A stretch of 64,000 nt of DNA from Usnea hakonensis (Eukaryota > Ascomycota > Lecanoromycetes > Lecanorales > Parmeliaceae), in assembly GCA_013423325.1 (NCBI GenBank), contig BLJB01000040.1, positions 186,001 through 250,000 on the forward strand, written 5' to 3'. How positions within the stretch are numbered: position 1 is the first letter of the stretch; each line of letters starts with the position of its first letter. This document shows, piece by piece, positions 1-12,194 of this stretch. The translations under genes were made by a program, and so were the position numbers. The notes below the pieces were generated by a model, which saw nothing but the letters and a program-made list of their open reading frames with translations, did not search any database and was not told the DNA's origin.

Positions 1-155
1 AAAACAACTCCCCCCACCCAAATCATTCTCGTTCCCCCTTTAAAAAAGAAAAGCTTCCATACCAAAACACAAAACCAGCAGAAGAATAAACCGAAAATAA
101 TATCATACTCAGTCCTTAGAACCCTAGGGTCCCCAGAACCTCAGAATCGCCCATC

Positions 156-2385
156 TCAATTTACTCCCGTCTCATCCCCATCCCCATCACCATCACCATT
201 CCCCTCCCCCGGAAACAAATCATCCAACCCATCAAGAATCTCACCGCCAAAGCCCTCAAACCCCTGCTGAGGCTGTGCAAACGACGCTTCAGCCGTACCA
301 TCAAGCGCAGGTATCTCCATAGACATGAATCCATTCTCCTGCTCAAAAAACGTTCCCGCCACATCATCGAACGTAGGTATCTCCGTCGGCAGAAACCCAT
401 TATTTGGCTCAAAAAACCATCCCGCCATATCATCAAACGCAGGCATCTCCATAGGCGGGAACCCGTTGCCCTGCTCAAAAGGCCACGCCGCCATTTCATC
501 AAACGTTGGAAACTCCATCGGTGCAAATCCACTCGGTACCTCAAACGACATTGCGAACGGATCGTTGTTATTAGACACCGTTTCCTCAACGGGCATAACG
601 CCCTGGCTCGCTGCACCTGATGATGCTTCAGGCATATCGTGAGACGCGCCCTTATTATCGAGTGCAGCCAAATGTTTCTGGACGGACTCAATCGTAATAT
701 TGTGCGGCGCCGATTTCTTGTTCTTGCTCTTCGATGGTGTCTTCTTCACTGAAGACTTGAGCGTATTTTTCTGGACGCGAGACGGCGTTGATTTCGGCGT
801 GACAGCTTGACGCCTTTTCGGGGATGGCTTTGGGGAATTGGGAGGCACAGTTTGGCTGGTGCTTGGAGACACATGCTGCTGTTCGTCCATGGCATACTCC
901 CTGCCCTCCTGATTCCTCCCCTCCAGTCTCTTCCCCCCATTCTTTTGTTCCCAAGCTCTGGTGTCTTTCTTCATTTGTTCATTCTTCATCTGGACCATCC
1001 TCTGCTGTTGCCTCATCATGTCCTCACGCTCCCTTTTCTTTTCTTCCTGACTCTTGTTCTGACTACGCTTTCCCCTCTGCCTCTCCGTTTCCCTCTCTTG
1101 CGATTCTGTCGCACCACCATCCATCTGCATTAGCTGACCGTCACGTGCAGGCTCGCTTTCTGTACTTAGCCTCTGTTCCTTCTCTCTCGGCTCAATCATC
1201 TCTCTCTCCCTCATCTGCGCCCTCACGCGCCCGAGCTGCACAACGTTATAAGGTGAGAAAACTTTCCACTCCATCGCCTGCGTCATCTCTTTCAACAATG
1301 GGCTCGTAAGTAAGCCTCCCGGCACGTCTTCATATACCGCGTGTTCTAGATTCGGCTGTTTGTCTCCCGGGTGGACTTGCAGCTGGTTAACTTTGAGCAA
1401 GTAGGCATCTCCGTGGATGCGGTGGCCCAGGTGAGGGTTGCGCGGAATACGAGTTGCGTCAATGATAGTAAAGAGGAGATAGTTACCGCCTAAAGGGAGG
1501 GGATCGAGTGCATATAGCGAAAGGTTCTAGACAGATTCTTAGGGTTAGCCTCGCTTTCATGGAGAGGGACTTTGAGACCGGCATTATATATCTTGAGAAG
1601 AGACTCATAAGACATATTCCAAAATCAAGTGTACATTTATTTAGAGACTTTACCATAGGTTTCGCTTTCTGTTCCTGTTCCGGCCACCAATTTTTCAACA
1701 TGGGCACATGACGACCGGTATTGATATCAGTAATGATCTCGATCATTTTTTGGTGTATTCTAGCGCCGTCACAAGGGATGCAGACCGCCCATACAAGTTT
1801 ATGACGCTTTTTCGGCATAGGAGCAGTCTGATCTACCGCAGTTGTGTTGGGGATTGGTGACGCCAGACGCTGCTGTGACATCGTTGACAGGCTGGGTTGC
1901 GTTCGAGGTCGATATGGCATCACTGTTTGCATGAGTGCTCGAGGTGGCGACAAGGTTGCCATGTTAACTGTGTGGCCTTCTGGCATTGAAGTTGGGTATG
2001 GAAGCGTTCCCTGAAGTTGTGCCATTGGAGGTGAAAACAGCATACCTGACTGGTTTGATAGCATGAAAGATTGGTTTTGAAGCGCTCCCTGAGTTTGTTG
2101 CGTCCGAGGTGAATACGGCATACTTGATTGGGTTGGTGGCATTGAAAGTGGGTATTGAAATGTTCCCTGAACTGATGGCGTCCGAGGCGAATACGGCATA
2201 CTTGATTGGTGTGGTAGCATTGAAAGAGAATATGGCATGTTCTGCTGGCCTGGTGGTGTTGGAGGTAGTACTGAATACGCTGATTGGTATGCTTGCATTG
2301 AAGGAGGGTATGGCATTGTTTCTTGGGGTGGCGGCGTTAGAAATGGATGCGATGACTGTCGTCGATGCATAGGCAAGTTAAACAT
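156..2385 (-). CDS. Repeat-rich hypothetical protein (two exons)
   Basis: Exons read as complement of 1654-2385 and 156-1526, giving about 700 residues. The 127-bp intron (1527-1653) has a GTAAAGT donor, a CTAAC branch site and a CTAG acceptor and keeps the frame. The N-terminal ~160 residues are Met/Pro/Ser/Gln-rich with imperfect repeats around MPYSPRT and MPYPxSM. A more globular middle (around KKRHKLVWAVCIPCDG and GGNYLLFTIIDATR) is followed by a charged Glu/Lys/Arg stretch, a basic Ser/Pro/Lys tail (SPKRRQAVTPKSTPS) and four to five acidic ~22-residue repeats built on NGFxPxExPxFDDxAG. A basic linker followed by acidic hydrophobic repeats would suit a nuclear regulator, but this is inference. 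No known family was recognised. The open frame continues upstream of the chosen ATG to about 2445, so a further 5' exon is possible. Confidence 0.55.
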
Positions 2386-5300
2386 TGTTGTTGATGCTGA
2401 AACAGGTTTCGAATTAGCAGACGGCACCAATACCAGATTCTGAGCTCACAGTGATGAGTTATTGTGAGCCCTGATGTTTCCGTACTGCGCGTCGTGACAA
2501 TATCAGATGGCATTTGACGTTGGTCTAGGGATTGGTATTGTATTCCTAAAGTAACGAGGGCTGTAGAATTGATGTAAGACAATACTGAAAGTTGTTGTCG
2601 ATGTTAGATGGAATGATTGAATTGCAGTATTCCGAAGCAGGAGAGTTGGTGGACAGTGAGTCAAATAAAAAGAGAAAGCACGACCCGCAGGGTCTTCAAT
2701 AAGCAGGAGCTCATCTTCCTCAACTCGATCGTTGTGGTCGAAATGTAAATGTAGAGCATTCCCTTTGCAGGGCTACATCTAATACTTGGGCCAGAGCCTG
2801 TTGCGAATTTAGCTGATGATCAATGGCAATTTTCTCCTTGGAATCTAGGACGTGCTATCTTTATCCTCGAATCACAAAGGGTGTACTTGATGATTGTGAT
2901 CACTGCTTTGGAAAGATTGAGAATAAGTGATGCTGTCTTCAACTTAAATGTCTTTCCTGGGCAAAAAGTGGATCGTTGTGGCCGAAAGCCCAAAGCATTT
3001 GCCACTGCATGTCTACCAAGCCACTATCTTTTGCCCGGGGGGTGAAGGTGGAGACAGTATGCTCAATCTGCGCCTTGGACTCTGTTCAAGTGGGACCAAG
3101 TAAGATCGCCATCACCTCTAGTGCGTAATATTGAACTGTTCCCATGAACACCTGGTCCCTCAAGGCCTTGACGACAAGGATTGGGAGACGTCCAGTGTAC
3201 GTAAATTGATAACCAGAGCCGGATTGCAACACAAAAAAGTTGTGGCGTATAGTGGAACAAGTCCAAGTGCCGTAACAATTATAGTGAGCGAAGCGGAAGC
3301 GAGAGCTTCGAGTCTGGCTGGGCATTAAAGGCACAAAGCACGGAGAGTGGAAATGGTCTGTATTAAGATTAGTATCAGTAAGCTGTAATGAATAGGCGAA
3401 TGAGTGGACACTTACAGCGGTTTGACTTGGGAGACAATTTCTCATCCAGGCCATGGTCCTTTGGAAGTATCAGTTGTGCCCAGCGTGTTGCTCACGAGTG
3501 CGACAAGATCCAACCTTTTAGCAAATTGAGTCAACATCCATACCAAGCAGGTTCCCGGAAAACAAAGAGCATGACACTGCTTTGATTAGCCCTTGTGAGT
3601 TTCTGTAATGTGTACTTTCCATGGAAGCGTATGAGCAGATCATCGTATTCTGCAAGTTTTTATGACTTTGGCAGGCAGGTTTTTCCAGTGGCCTACCTCT
3701 GCGGTCAAAGCGACAGACCTTAATGTGACTCTTTTCCAGCTATCGTTGATCGAAGGACCGAGTCTTTACGTCTGATCTGTAGTTCCGCTTGCAGATGTAA
3801 AAAGAAAATGTTGTGTACCACCCGTCTTTGTGATAAACGAAACTCGACTCGCAGTCTTGGGAATTGGCGAGGCTTGAATACCTGTTTATTCTGGTAGCCT
3901 TCCACTATAATAAGTTTTTACATTGATGCTACACGACTAGATTTGTTGGGGAAGAACATAAAAATGAGACATGATCTCGGGTTCTATTTGAGCATAGTAG
4001 ATCTACCAAGTCATCAGGATCGATGCGACAGTTCCGACAATTTTCTGCAATTTTCTTCTGTTGCAATATCAATCCATCAGGCATGGGCGAGCTGATCGTT
4101 TTTCTCTCAGAATGTTATACTGATTATGCTTCAATTGGAACTGGACCCACAGTAATCAATGGTTCACTGTGGAAATGCTATCTGGCCCGGCATATGTCAC
4201 AGCCAGCTCCAACAGTAACCTTCCACTGGGGTGTTACGGTGCAGAGGCATCCACAACACTGAACCCACAAAGAGACCTGATGAAATCTCCAAAGTACCGA
4301 GTGCCCATATAATGTGTAAAACATCAGTACTGATGTACGATCATGAAGTTCAATCTGGTGTTACCTTAGCAGATGACGAGAGCCCATTTCGAGCGTCCGC
4401 TGCCGCCTAGCTGACACTCTTGCCACAGGCAGATTTTTGCATTCTAAGGAAGCTCGGAGAGACCGTCAATGATAGTCCTGCTTGGTGCGGCGGATCTCGA
4501 GAAGACTGGTGTTGGGGATAGAGTTCATCAAATAGGACAGACGCTCGATCATTCTGTCTCGTCCTCAATCCAAGACATTTTAGGGTATTTTAGGGTATAC
4601 GTCGCAGGAAGTAGCTGGGAAATCACGTTGGGACATGCAAACGGTACAGGCACAGTATCCTACCCGTATGACAACGTAGATGGGTTGGAAAGTTGGTCGG
4701 CAACAGTAGTATTGTTCGAGAAGGACCTCATCCTTGCAGTGCGAAATCGTCCTCGCCCTATCAAGCAAGGCACCTCACCTCCAGAGCAGGCCAATATATC
4801 AGTCCCAGTTCTACCCGATGCAATGAGCAAAACATACCTACAGAGAAAAGACATTTCTTTAGGTAGGAAGCGAGCTCTTCTTATACACAAACAAACAAGA
4901 TACCAAAAAACTCTTCCAACAACCTACATACCCAAAAGCTTACAGAACTCTCCATAAAGTCCAGAGAAAACCTCTTCCGGCCTCATCCATCTCAACTTCA
5001 AATCACCAAACCCCACGTGACCCATATCTTCTCAGCCCTAATAGCTCTCAGCCCCATCCCACCAGCCATCGCTCTCAGCTATGGCTTTCCAAAAAGAGAG
5101 CCAAGTACTCGGCCACTAGTATCCACCAACAATTTTTTCAATGAGCCAGTTTGAGCTGCGGGGACGGTGGGTCGGAGTCGAGGTTGTGAAAAAGACTGCG
5201 GCTGGAAATGATATTAATGAGAGCGCCACAATTGTGTAGGTTGGATGCTGTACGACTAGCAGTGTGCTTATTGTGAATTTGAACAAGAATACAAAGGGGT

Positions 5301-5577
5301 ACTTGGTCACGCCAACGATGGAGGGTGTCACTGTGTCAGTCCAAAGTTGTAGGGCTGAAAAGGATCAGGGATAATATCTACGGATGTGGCTAGCGTTAAC
5401 AGTCACCCTTACCGTTAAGCTACCAAGACAAATTTTGAGGTTCCGTACTCCGTAGTAAACAAATTATGCTGACCCAAAAACCTAGTCTACTGAAGTTTAG
5501 GAGCCATAAGTGGTAAAATCGTAACTTGTGACTGTGCAATCAGCGCCGATGTCCAGTCCAAGGTGCGGTTGGCCCAA
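2386..5577. other. Gene-poor intergenic stretch
   Basis: About 3.2 kb without a convincing gene. It holds scattered short open frames, the longest at 4469-4957 (+, 162 codons, ATG start, no recognisable domain). A well-formed intron-like signal lies on the minus strand near 3365-3410 (GTAAGTG followed by TTACAG and ATACAG), inside a 122-codon frame at 3086-3454. A hydrophobic frame at 5116-5331 (-) looks like a membrane-protein tail but has no ATG or upstream exon. These may be decayed genes or untranslated transcripts. Confidence 0.4.
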
Positions 5578-7785
5578 TTAAGTACTCGGCGGGTCAAAAG
5601 CCGACTGGACTGACCCATAGCCTTGTGGACATTGCCTGCCTAAAACCGCACTCCCACTTCTCATGTAGCAAATCTTGGCCTTGGCACAAGCTTGACTCGT
5701 ACAGTTTGGCGTCAGCACACTGCTCTTTCCTTGAAAAGTATTGAACTTCTCCACGAGAGTGATATCAGTCTCCATAGCTTCTGTCACTGCTTGCCAATAC
5801 TTTGCATCGAGCGGCGATGACTCTGGCCAATCGATATCGTACGCCTCACGAGTTGAGTATTCAATCTGGTAAGTTGGGCCAGTCTTCGATACATTGAGAT
5901 CAGGATAGCTTGACACGTTGGAAAACCAAGTGTAGGCCTCATATATCTCAAATGAGCCAGTGTCAACCTCGTACATGCGGAAGCCACTGTTGAGATTCGT
6001 CAACGGAGTGACGGAAGGACCAATCCAGCCTAATGCTACGGCGTTCTCGGATGTCTGGACAGTGCCGTTGTTGGCGTAATAGATCATGATCTCGTCCTCA
6101 TGCGTATGGCCAAAGAAGATATTGGCAATCACGTGAGGCGAGTATCGGTCGACGATTTGATAGAATAGGTTGGTTGGATTAAGCAGAGGATTGGAACCGT
6201 CCCACCCAGTTAAAACATGGCCTAGAATCCAAACTCGCTCCTTGGCATCTTCCGCAGCTTGTAATTCCTGAATCACGAATTTTAGCATGCCAGAAACGTC
6301 TGGATTGGAAGTGTTGATGTAATTGCTTTACAAGCGTCAGCGACAAACAAGAGCTGAGCAGTGCCAATGAGACTTACAGGAAATTACTTCGATACCAAAA
6401 GTCAGTATTCAAGGTGATAATTCGCAGACCATATTGGTTTAGCACAGAGTAGGCACCGTAATGCAGCCTTGCTTCATTCGCTATAGTCGAATTAATCCAG
6501 CCATTTTGCTGCCACAAGGAAGCGACGTGATCATAGTTCCAGCTAAATTGCTGTCCCAGCGGCCCTGGGAGACTATGCGGCGCATCGATAGCCTCCGGGT
6601 TGGAATCGTGATTGCCAAGCACCGGAAATACTGGGCTCCCAATGTACTCCTTGAACAGATCATACACACTAAACTCAGCATATTCAGTATACGCACGAGA
6701 GAGCTGATTCTGAGAGTCGTGGGAGACAAGGTCTCCAGTGTAAACAGTCCATGCAACAGAAGAATTGCCGTGTGTTCCGGTCAAAGGCGCGATCGCTTGA
6801 AGAGCAGCCAGACCGAGGTAATAAGGCGTGCTACGATTGTGAGTTCGGTGTCAGTACAGCCCGTTTAGTCCAAAATAGGAAGTATGGAGACTGGAAATAC
6901 ATACTCGCACTTGAACGAACCATAAAGCGGCGCAGGTACAGTCACTTGCCCAACAACCTTCCCGGTAGCATGGACGTTTGTCCTGCAGCATAACCCAGAC
7001 GAGCAGTTTGCTTCTGACGCAGCAGAGTATCTTGGATCAAGGTGGAAGTCAGACAGGTGCAAAACCTTAACTCGGTTTCCTGACGCCTTGGGAGCGCGCG
7101 CATTCTTAGGCTTAGGCTTGGGGAACAGGCCCGTCACATTGAGAGGTGAAGTCTTCGGCGCTGGGCAGAAGGTACTGCTAAGGTCGTTGCAGATGTATTG
7201 TCCATCAAGACCAGTCACGTTTGCAAATGCCAAAACCTGGGTCCAGATAGCCCCAAAGCTACCTGCAGCATAGTTCGCAACACAAGTCGCATTCGAACTG
7301 AACATATAAGTTTCGCAGAGAGAGACCAAAAGGCTTGGCACGCTCTCAGGTGCATACTGAGCGACAGTTTTGCCGACACTCAATGCAGCCATACATTTTG
7401 TGCAATTGCTAGCCGTGGTATTGCTCTCAACGATGCGCGAGATGTTGGTGAATGCTGCTTGCAGCAGGGCTGCAGTGGACGAATTGGAGATGTTGACCAA
7501 CGGTTGAGGGTAGTAGACAGGGTCATTGTCGACTGTGGGAATGGTATTTGGATTTGTGAGATTTAAGGGAAAGGTGATATTTAGGACGGGATCGTAGAGG
7601 GCTGGCTGAGGCTCTTGAGTCTGGACAGGCGCTTCCCAATACGTTGGGAAGGCAGAGGTTGGAAATCCAGCAGTGACGGTATACGCTGGGACTCCAGGTA
7701 TTGTAGCGCTGGTGTGCTGAGATGCTGTCAGTGCCGGTAGCAATAGGGGGACTGCAACTGCAGCCATGATAACAATGAAAGACAT
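5578..7785 (-). CDS. Acid sphingomyelinase-like phosphodiesterase, secreted
   Basis: Exons complement of 6905-7785, 6378-6830 and 5578-6325 (693 residues). Introns 6831-6904 (GTATGT...CGTAG) and 6326-6377 (GTAAGT...TAAAG) restore conserved sequence across both junctions (KCDTPYYLG and RSNFLNYINTS). A hydrophobic leader (MAAVAVPLLLPAL) precedes a saposin-B-type region with spaced cysteines (about residues 120-195). A calcineurin-like metallophosphoesterase domain follows, with metal-binding motifs SDFHLD, TGDLVSHD, GNHD and GHTHEDE, then a Cys-containing C-terminal domain with many Asn-X-Ser/Thr sites. Family knowledge: such enzymes cleave sphingomyelin or related phosphodiesters outside the cell or in the vacuole. 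The exact substrate in fungi is uncertain; some relatives are nucleotide phosphodiesterases. Length and order match the family, and nothing appears broken. Confidence 0.93.
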
Positions 7786-8404
7786 GGTGCTTTAGTCCTC
7801 CGTAGAGTAGATGCAGATTCAGAATGCAGGTACTGGTACGGATTCTAGCCAAACAATGAAAGAGCGAGGACTCGTACCTTATGCACATCGTGCGAGGTTC
7901 CAATCGTGGTCTTGATACCTTCCTTAATGGTCAATAGCCTTAGGGAATCCTGTTTGATCTGTATAAACACCGAAATATGACGAAGAAGGCAGAGAGCTCC
8001 TAGCCAATCAGTGAAGCCTAGAACCACACGCGGGGTGTTTTTCGGGGGCCATTGCTCGGGCCCTGAGGTGCCCGAGGGAAGCCACGTGGCCGTGTCAGTA
8101 CGTATAATCCAGGAGCTGCCATGATCATCAAATCGATTAAAATTCAGTCATGCATTCAATTCTTTATATTCCCTACGTCTTCCTCGCTGTAGCCTGTCGC
8201 AGCCTCAGCATTGAAACTTCTACGGCAAAGCATACCATCAAAGATGCAACAAAAGATTATTCTTTACGTCATATAGCATACAATACAGCAACCCTCGACG
8301 AGTTCTACGAGTCCCATTAACTTCGTTTTTTCAACCATGATATGATTGGGAATTCGCGGTAAGGGAAGGTCTTGTTCGTATCAGGGTCTCAGTGGACTTT
8401 AGCA
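7786..8404. other. Intergenic, upstream of the sphingomyelinase-like gene
   Basis: About 620 bp lying 5' of the phosphodiesterase gene and 3' of the transcription-factor remnant, so it should contain the promoter of the former. No further gene or repeat was recognised. Confidence 0.5.
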
Positions 8405-9390
8405 TCACAATTGCGAAGCCCCAAGCCGGATCTGGCGGACGATCAGTAGTTCGGATTGAGAAGGAAATCCATCATCCAGCCGTTGTCCGGGAAGTGTGCC
8501 GAAACAGCTTCCGTCAGTGTCGCTCTGCGGGGTTGGGAGCCATTCGAGTCTGATGGGTCGAAACTTCCTGGCGGTGCGAAAGAACTCGTATCCTTCTGCG
8601 ATGTCACTATCGTCCAGCCCAGCAACGGCTGCTACTTGCTCCATGTTGTTGATGACTTGATCTAAGATGGGGAGCAGATCTGTAGTCTCTCGAACGCTAC
8701 CCTTATCCCAATTAGAATCATTGAGCGTTGAGAGTCTGTACAGAGTGGTCAAGCAGTGTACAAGTTGTGAGGATATGGAAAAGGGAAATCCAATGTAGTC
8801 GGCTGGCGGAATTGCGAGGAACATCTCAAACCAGGACTTGATTGACTCAATGCATGCATAAAGACGTTTCAGTTGCTTAAGATCCGAGAATTCGGTGACA
8901 ACGGGCACCTGAGAAAAATCAATCTTATTGACTGACAGCTCGGTGCTGTAAAAATGTGTAAGCACCACCTCTGTCGATTCGTCAGAGGCATTCGGTAGAT
9001 GACAGCTCACCGTCATGTAGTAAGTGGGGTGAAATTCTGTCCCTGGTCTCTTTCAGCTGCACGTGAAGGTGCCTCTCACAGATTCTTTCCTTGAGACGCA
9101 AAAACTTGACCATCAAAGAATTCATGAATACTATGAAGGGGAGCTGTCTAGATGTAAAGAGGAACCTAGATATATCGAGGGAAAGAAACATGCGTAGCGT
9201 AGCAGGCTCGACGATAAAAATTGGAAATATTGCAAGCTAGGGGGATAATGTATGTGAAGGAGGTAACGGGCGTCTTCGGAACTCACCATTGGAAGTGCAA
9301 GGTAGAGGATGAGAAGAAATGATACAGCAGAGGATGATTGGCAAGCAGAAGTTGTCCACTGTTGGAAGTACAATGTGCACAAGCGTGAGC
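8405..9390 (-). pseudogene. 3' fragment of a fungal transcription factor
   Basis: The last exon (8405-8970) and the one before it (9011-9143) join across a 40-bp intron (8971-9010, GTGAGC, CTGAC branch, CGACAG) and read LLHDEVVLTHFYSTEL in frame. An earlier piece (about 9287-9390, ending YLALPM) can join through a 143-bp intron (9144-9286). The ~200-residue C-terminal part, with SWFEMFLAIP, FPFSISSQLVHCLTTLYRL and the long helical end, resembles the C-terminal half of the fungal-specific transcription factor domain found behind Zn2Cys6 fingers. Only about 80 bp separate the top of this fragment from the neighbouring glycosylase gene, so the zinc finger and most of the middle domain are absent. 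I infer a truncated, probably dead copy; a short functional protein cannot be excluded. Confidence 0.5.
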
Positions 9391-9473
9391 TCATAATACG
9401 AGAGGATTACGCAGCCACTGAAAGCCGCGCTGATTTTGACTGCCTCTCTGTCGCCAGAATTGTTTTAGATCCT

Positions 9474-10415
9474 TCAATTCTCCATAGCTTCCTCCACTGT
9501 CTCTTCCTTCACGGCCTCCACACCTTTCCGAGCCTCCATCTCTTCGAGCTTCACGCCTCCTTCATCTGGTATCCCCTTCTCCATCCTCCTTTGTTTCACC
9601 CACTGCCCGAGCCCTCTCCATACTTCTTCCTTCTCATGTGGCCGCATCCCAGCAGCCAACCCACTAGTCGTAGTCGCCACGAATACCTTCGCCCCAGGCC
9701 ATTTCTCTTCGTCCTCAGCCTCCACAACACCCATGCTCTCGGAGTCATCCTGCCATCCATACTTAAAATCACCCTTCCCACAATTCTTTCCATGTCTAAC
9801 TCTCCAGATACTCTCCCAGATGCTCTTCCCCACAATAGCCACACTCTCCGGCCTCCACTTCCTAATCTTCTCCTCCAAAATCGCCACGCCTTCATCCATC
9901 TCACTCTTACTCAGCTCTCCCGCATCCTTCGTAGGTCTACTCACAATATTTGTATGACCTAACGCATAGAGATGGGGCAGATCCTGGTCTTCTTCTGGTT
10001 TGCAAAGACGTGGCGTACAGCCCGAGCTATATGCAAGTTTCCAAAAGAGATTGGAAGGATGTGAGTATGCGTGACCGGTGGTTGCGGTGCGGATGCCAGG
10101 ATTGACGCCGATGAAAATGCAAATGAGATTTGGGGCAAGAGAGTCTGTAAGGTAATTGGTTAAGTGGGCGTATTTCGATGGCGGGGCATAGGACGAGGAC
10201 GGGCGTTTCTTCTTCTTCGATGGAGAGGATAAAGCAGAGGCAGGCCGGATAGCTTTGCGCTTTAGAGAAGCCTCTCGAGATGATGCTTTTTGGGTAGGTG
10301 GAACGGCTTGCGTTGGAACTTTGCAAGTTGGCGTAATGCCAGATGTAGGAAGGGTCTGTGAAAAAGTATACTGCTCAAGAGCGCCCTTAAAGCTCGGTGG
10401 AGAATTATGCTCCAT
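9474..10415 (-). CDS. G/U mismatch-specific DNA glycosylase (MUG/TDG family)
   Basis: Single exon, 313 residues, ATG start. The N-terminal ~95 residues are basic and disordered (KKKKRPSSSYAP), a typical DNA-contacting extension. The uracil-DNA-glycosylase fold follows, with the family motifs GVNPG (active-site loop), NLFWKLAY, GHTNIVSRPT and, near the end, ATTTSGLAAGM. Family knowledge: these enzymes remove uracil or thymine opposite guanine, starting base-excision repair in the nucleus; fission yeast Thp1 is the model. The C-terminus is Glu-rich. The gene runs towards the transcription-factor remnant, and its upstream side faces a long non-coding stretch. The catalytic motifs look intact. 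Confidence 0.9.
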   Translation of the reverse strand: MEHNSPPSFKGALEQYTFSQTLPTSGITPTCKVPTQAVPPTQKASSREASLKRKAIRPASALSSPSKKKKRPSSSYAPPSKYAHLTNYLTDSLAPNLICIFIGVNPGIRTATTGHAYSHPSNLFWKLAYSSGCTPRLCKPEEDQDLPHLYALGHTNIVSRPTKDAGELSKSEMDEGVAILEEKIRKWRPESVAIVGKSIWESIWRVRHGKNCGKGDFKYGWQDDSESMGVVEAEDEEKWPGAKVFVATTTSGLAAGMRPHEKEEVWRGLGQWVKQRRMEKGIPDEGGVKLEEMEARKGVEAVKEETVEEAMEN

Positions 10416-12194
10416 TGCAATGGCCTTCTTCTGTGGTTACCTCCTCGACGACGATGAACGGAGTGCGGCTAAATTGGGTCCACCGATGATCAGTCATTAT
10501 ACGATGCACTTCCCTCAATTGGGCACCCTTCTGCGCGGTGACGTCTGAGCAATCGCTCATGATTGGAAGTAATCCAAAGCGCACAACGGTGAAATGACCA
10601 GAGCAAAGTGAAGGACCCAAGCGCTATTGAGAGGGTGTGAAGGGTTGACAAACACAAGAGGGACAGCCGCTAGAACAAGCCCTAGCCCTACTTTCCAAAG
10701 ACTGCCTCCAACGTCCAGGATCTACCGTGCTCTGCTTGGTATAAATGTGTCAATGGAATCATAAAGCATTCGGGCAGTGAAAGGGTACAAGCCCCTTGGA
10801 TCGTTTCATCTCGATGCAAATCCGAAGTACTTTTAAGTATACAAATGACTTGAGGCTCTCTAATATTGTCGCCCTTGAGTTTGAGCGTTTAGTCTTCCTG
10901 TAAAAGAACCTTCCAACTGGTACATTTTGGTATAAGCTTGATATATCAGGAAGCATACTGACCAGGTAACAAACCAGGCAGGGATTGCTGGAGGATGTTG
11001 GGAAGTTATAGATATTGCCAGGCCATCCTATACCAACATTGAATGGAGCATCGGCTATAGGTCGCCTTCTGTGGCAACATAGTAGGCGGCCACTGCCACA
11101 CATGCAACAGTGCAGTAGAGTTCGATGTCTAGAGCGCATGGTGACGTCCCTCCAATATTGTTCAAATTTTCCTGTCTCACATTTCGAGAATGATAGACAT
11201 CCAATCTAGTAACGCATAGCGGTAGTTGAGGAACGGGTGCAAGACCATCCTATATTTCGCCGCATCTCGAACACGTGCGAACCATGGACTTTGGTTGTTG
11301 GAGGTGGAAAAGATTTCGTGGTCAAATAAAGGTCATCGTCTCAGACTTGAACGTGCAACACTTGAAGCTGCAATAGTGCAGCTTCTTTCCGTGGGAAGAC
11401 AACATCGTTTCAAGTTAGCGAACCGGCGCGGATGTTCCTCGAAATGGTGCGATAGCCTGTCTTGATTGTTCTGAGGCTATCTGAGCAGATGGCTTTGCTC
11501 GCCCTCGACTAGATCTGTACTTCCGAAAGCTTGATTTTGGGTACTCCAGTCGCCCAGACACAGAAAAACATGGAGACGACCTTAAGATTCATCATACATT
11601 TACTCCTGGTGGTGTTGAGGGCACTGCTTGCTGTTCACACTAGCAATTGCTTGACGGCTGTTGGAATTTGAGTGCTATCAACAATCTCGTGACCATAAGT
11701 TGCAACACCGATCCATCGCACATGAGACGGTACTGTCACCCTCTCATATTCGAAATGCGTCAGGCTTCCCGAGAATTGGACCGTATCCTGGTCCCCAGAG
11801 ATTAGCCAAGTACCAAGATGTGTCGACTTATTCCATCATTCCTAGTCATTTATCAGGGGACAATAGAATAATGGAATGATATGAAAGACCGTGCACGGCT
11901 CTCAGAGTTTTGAGAAGATTGATAAAACTGGTTTTGTAGACATATTGTGCCTGATGCCATACGCATTGCGAGGCATTCCTATGGCCCCAGCGTGACTCAT
12001 CATGTCGTGTGCACGCTGAACGGGAGAAAAAGCCGCTTCGAAACTAGACATAGTTGGATGACTCACCATGTAATCATGCAAGAGCAGGACCACTTCGACA
12101 CCCTCAACTTAGCTAATCGATGTACCTTTTGCACTAGCCTACTGGTCTCATAGCTTGAATAGATGGCGTTTAAGTGCGACGTTTGGACCTTGGC
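10416..12194. other. Intergenic, no gene recognised
   Basis: About 1.8 kb between the glycosylase promoter side and the 3' end of the RRP7 gene. Several 60-126 codon frames occur on both strands, but none has a supported start, splice partner or recognisable domain. The first few hundred bases should carry the glycosylase promoter. Confidence 0.45.

Noticed and set aside
4469..4957. 162-codon plus-strand frame with ATG
   Set aside because: No recognisable domain, no splice partner, isolated in gene-poor DNA; mentioned only within the intergenic entry.
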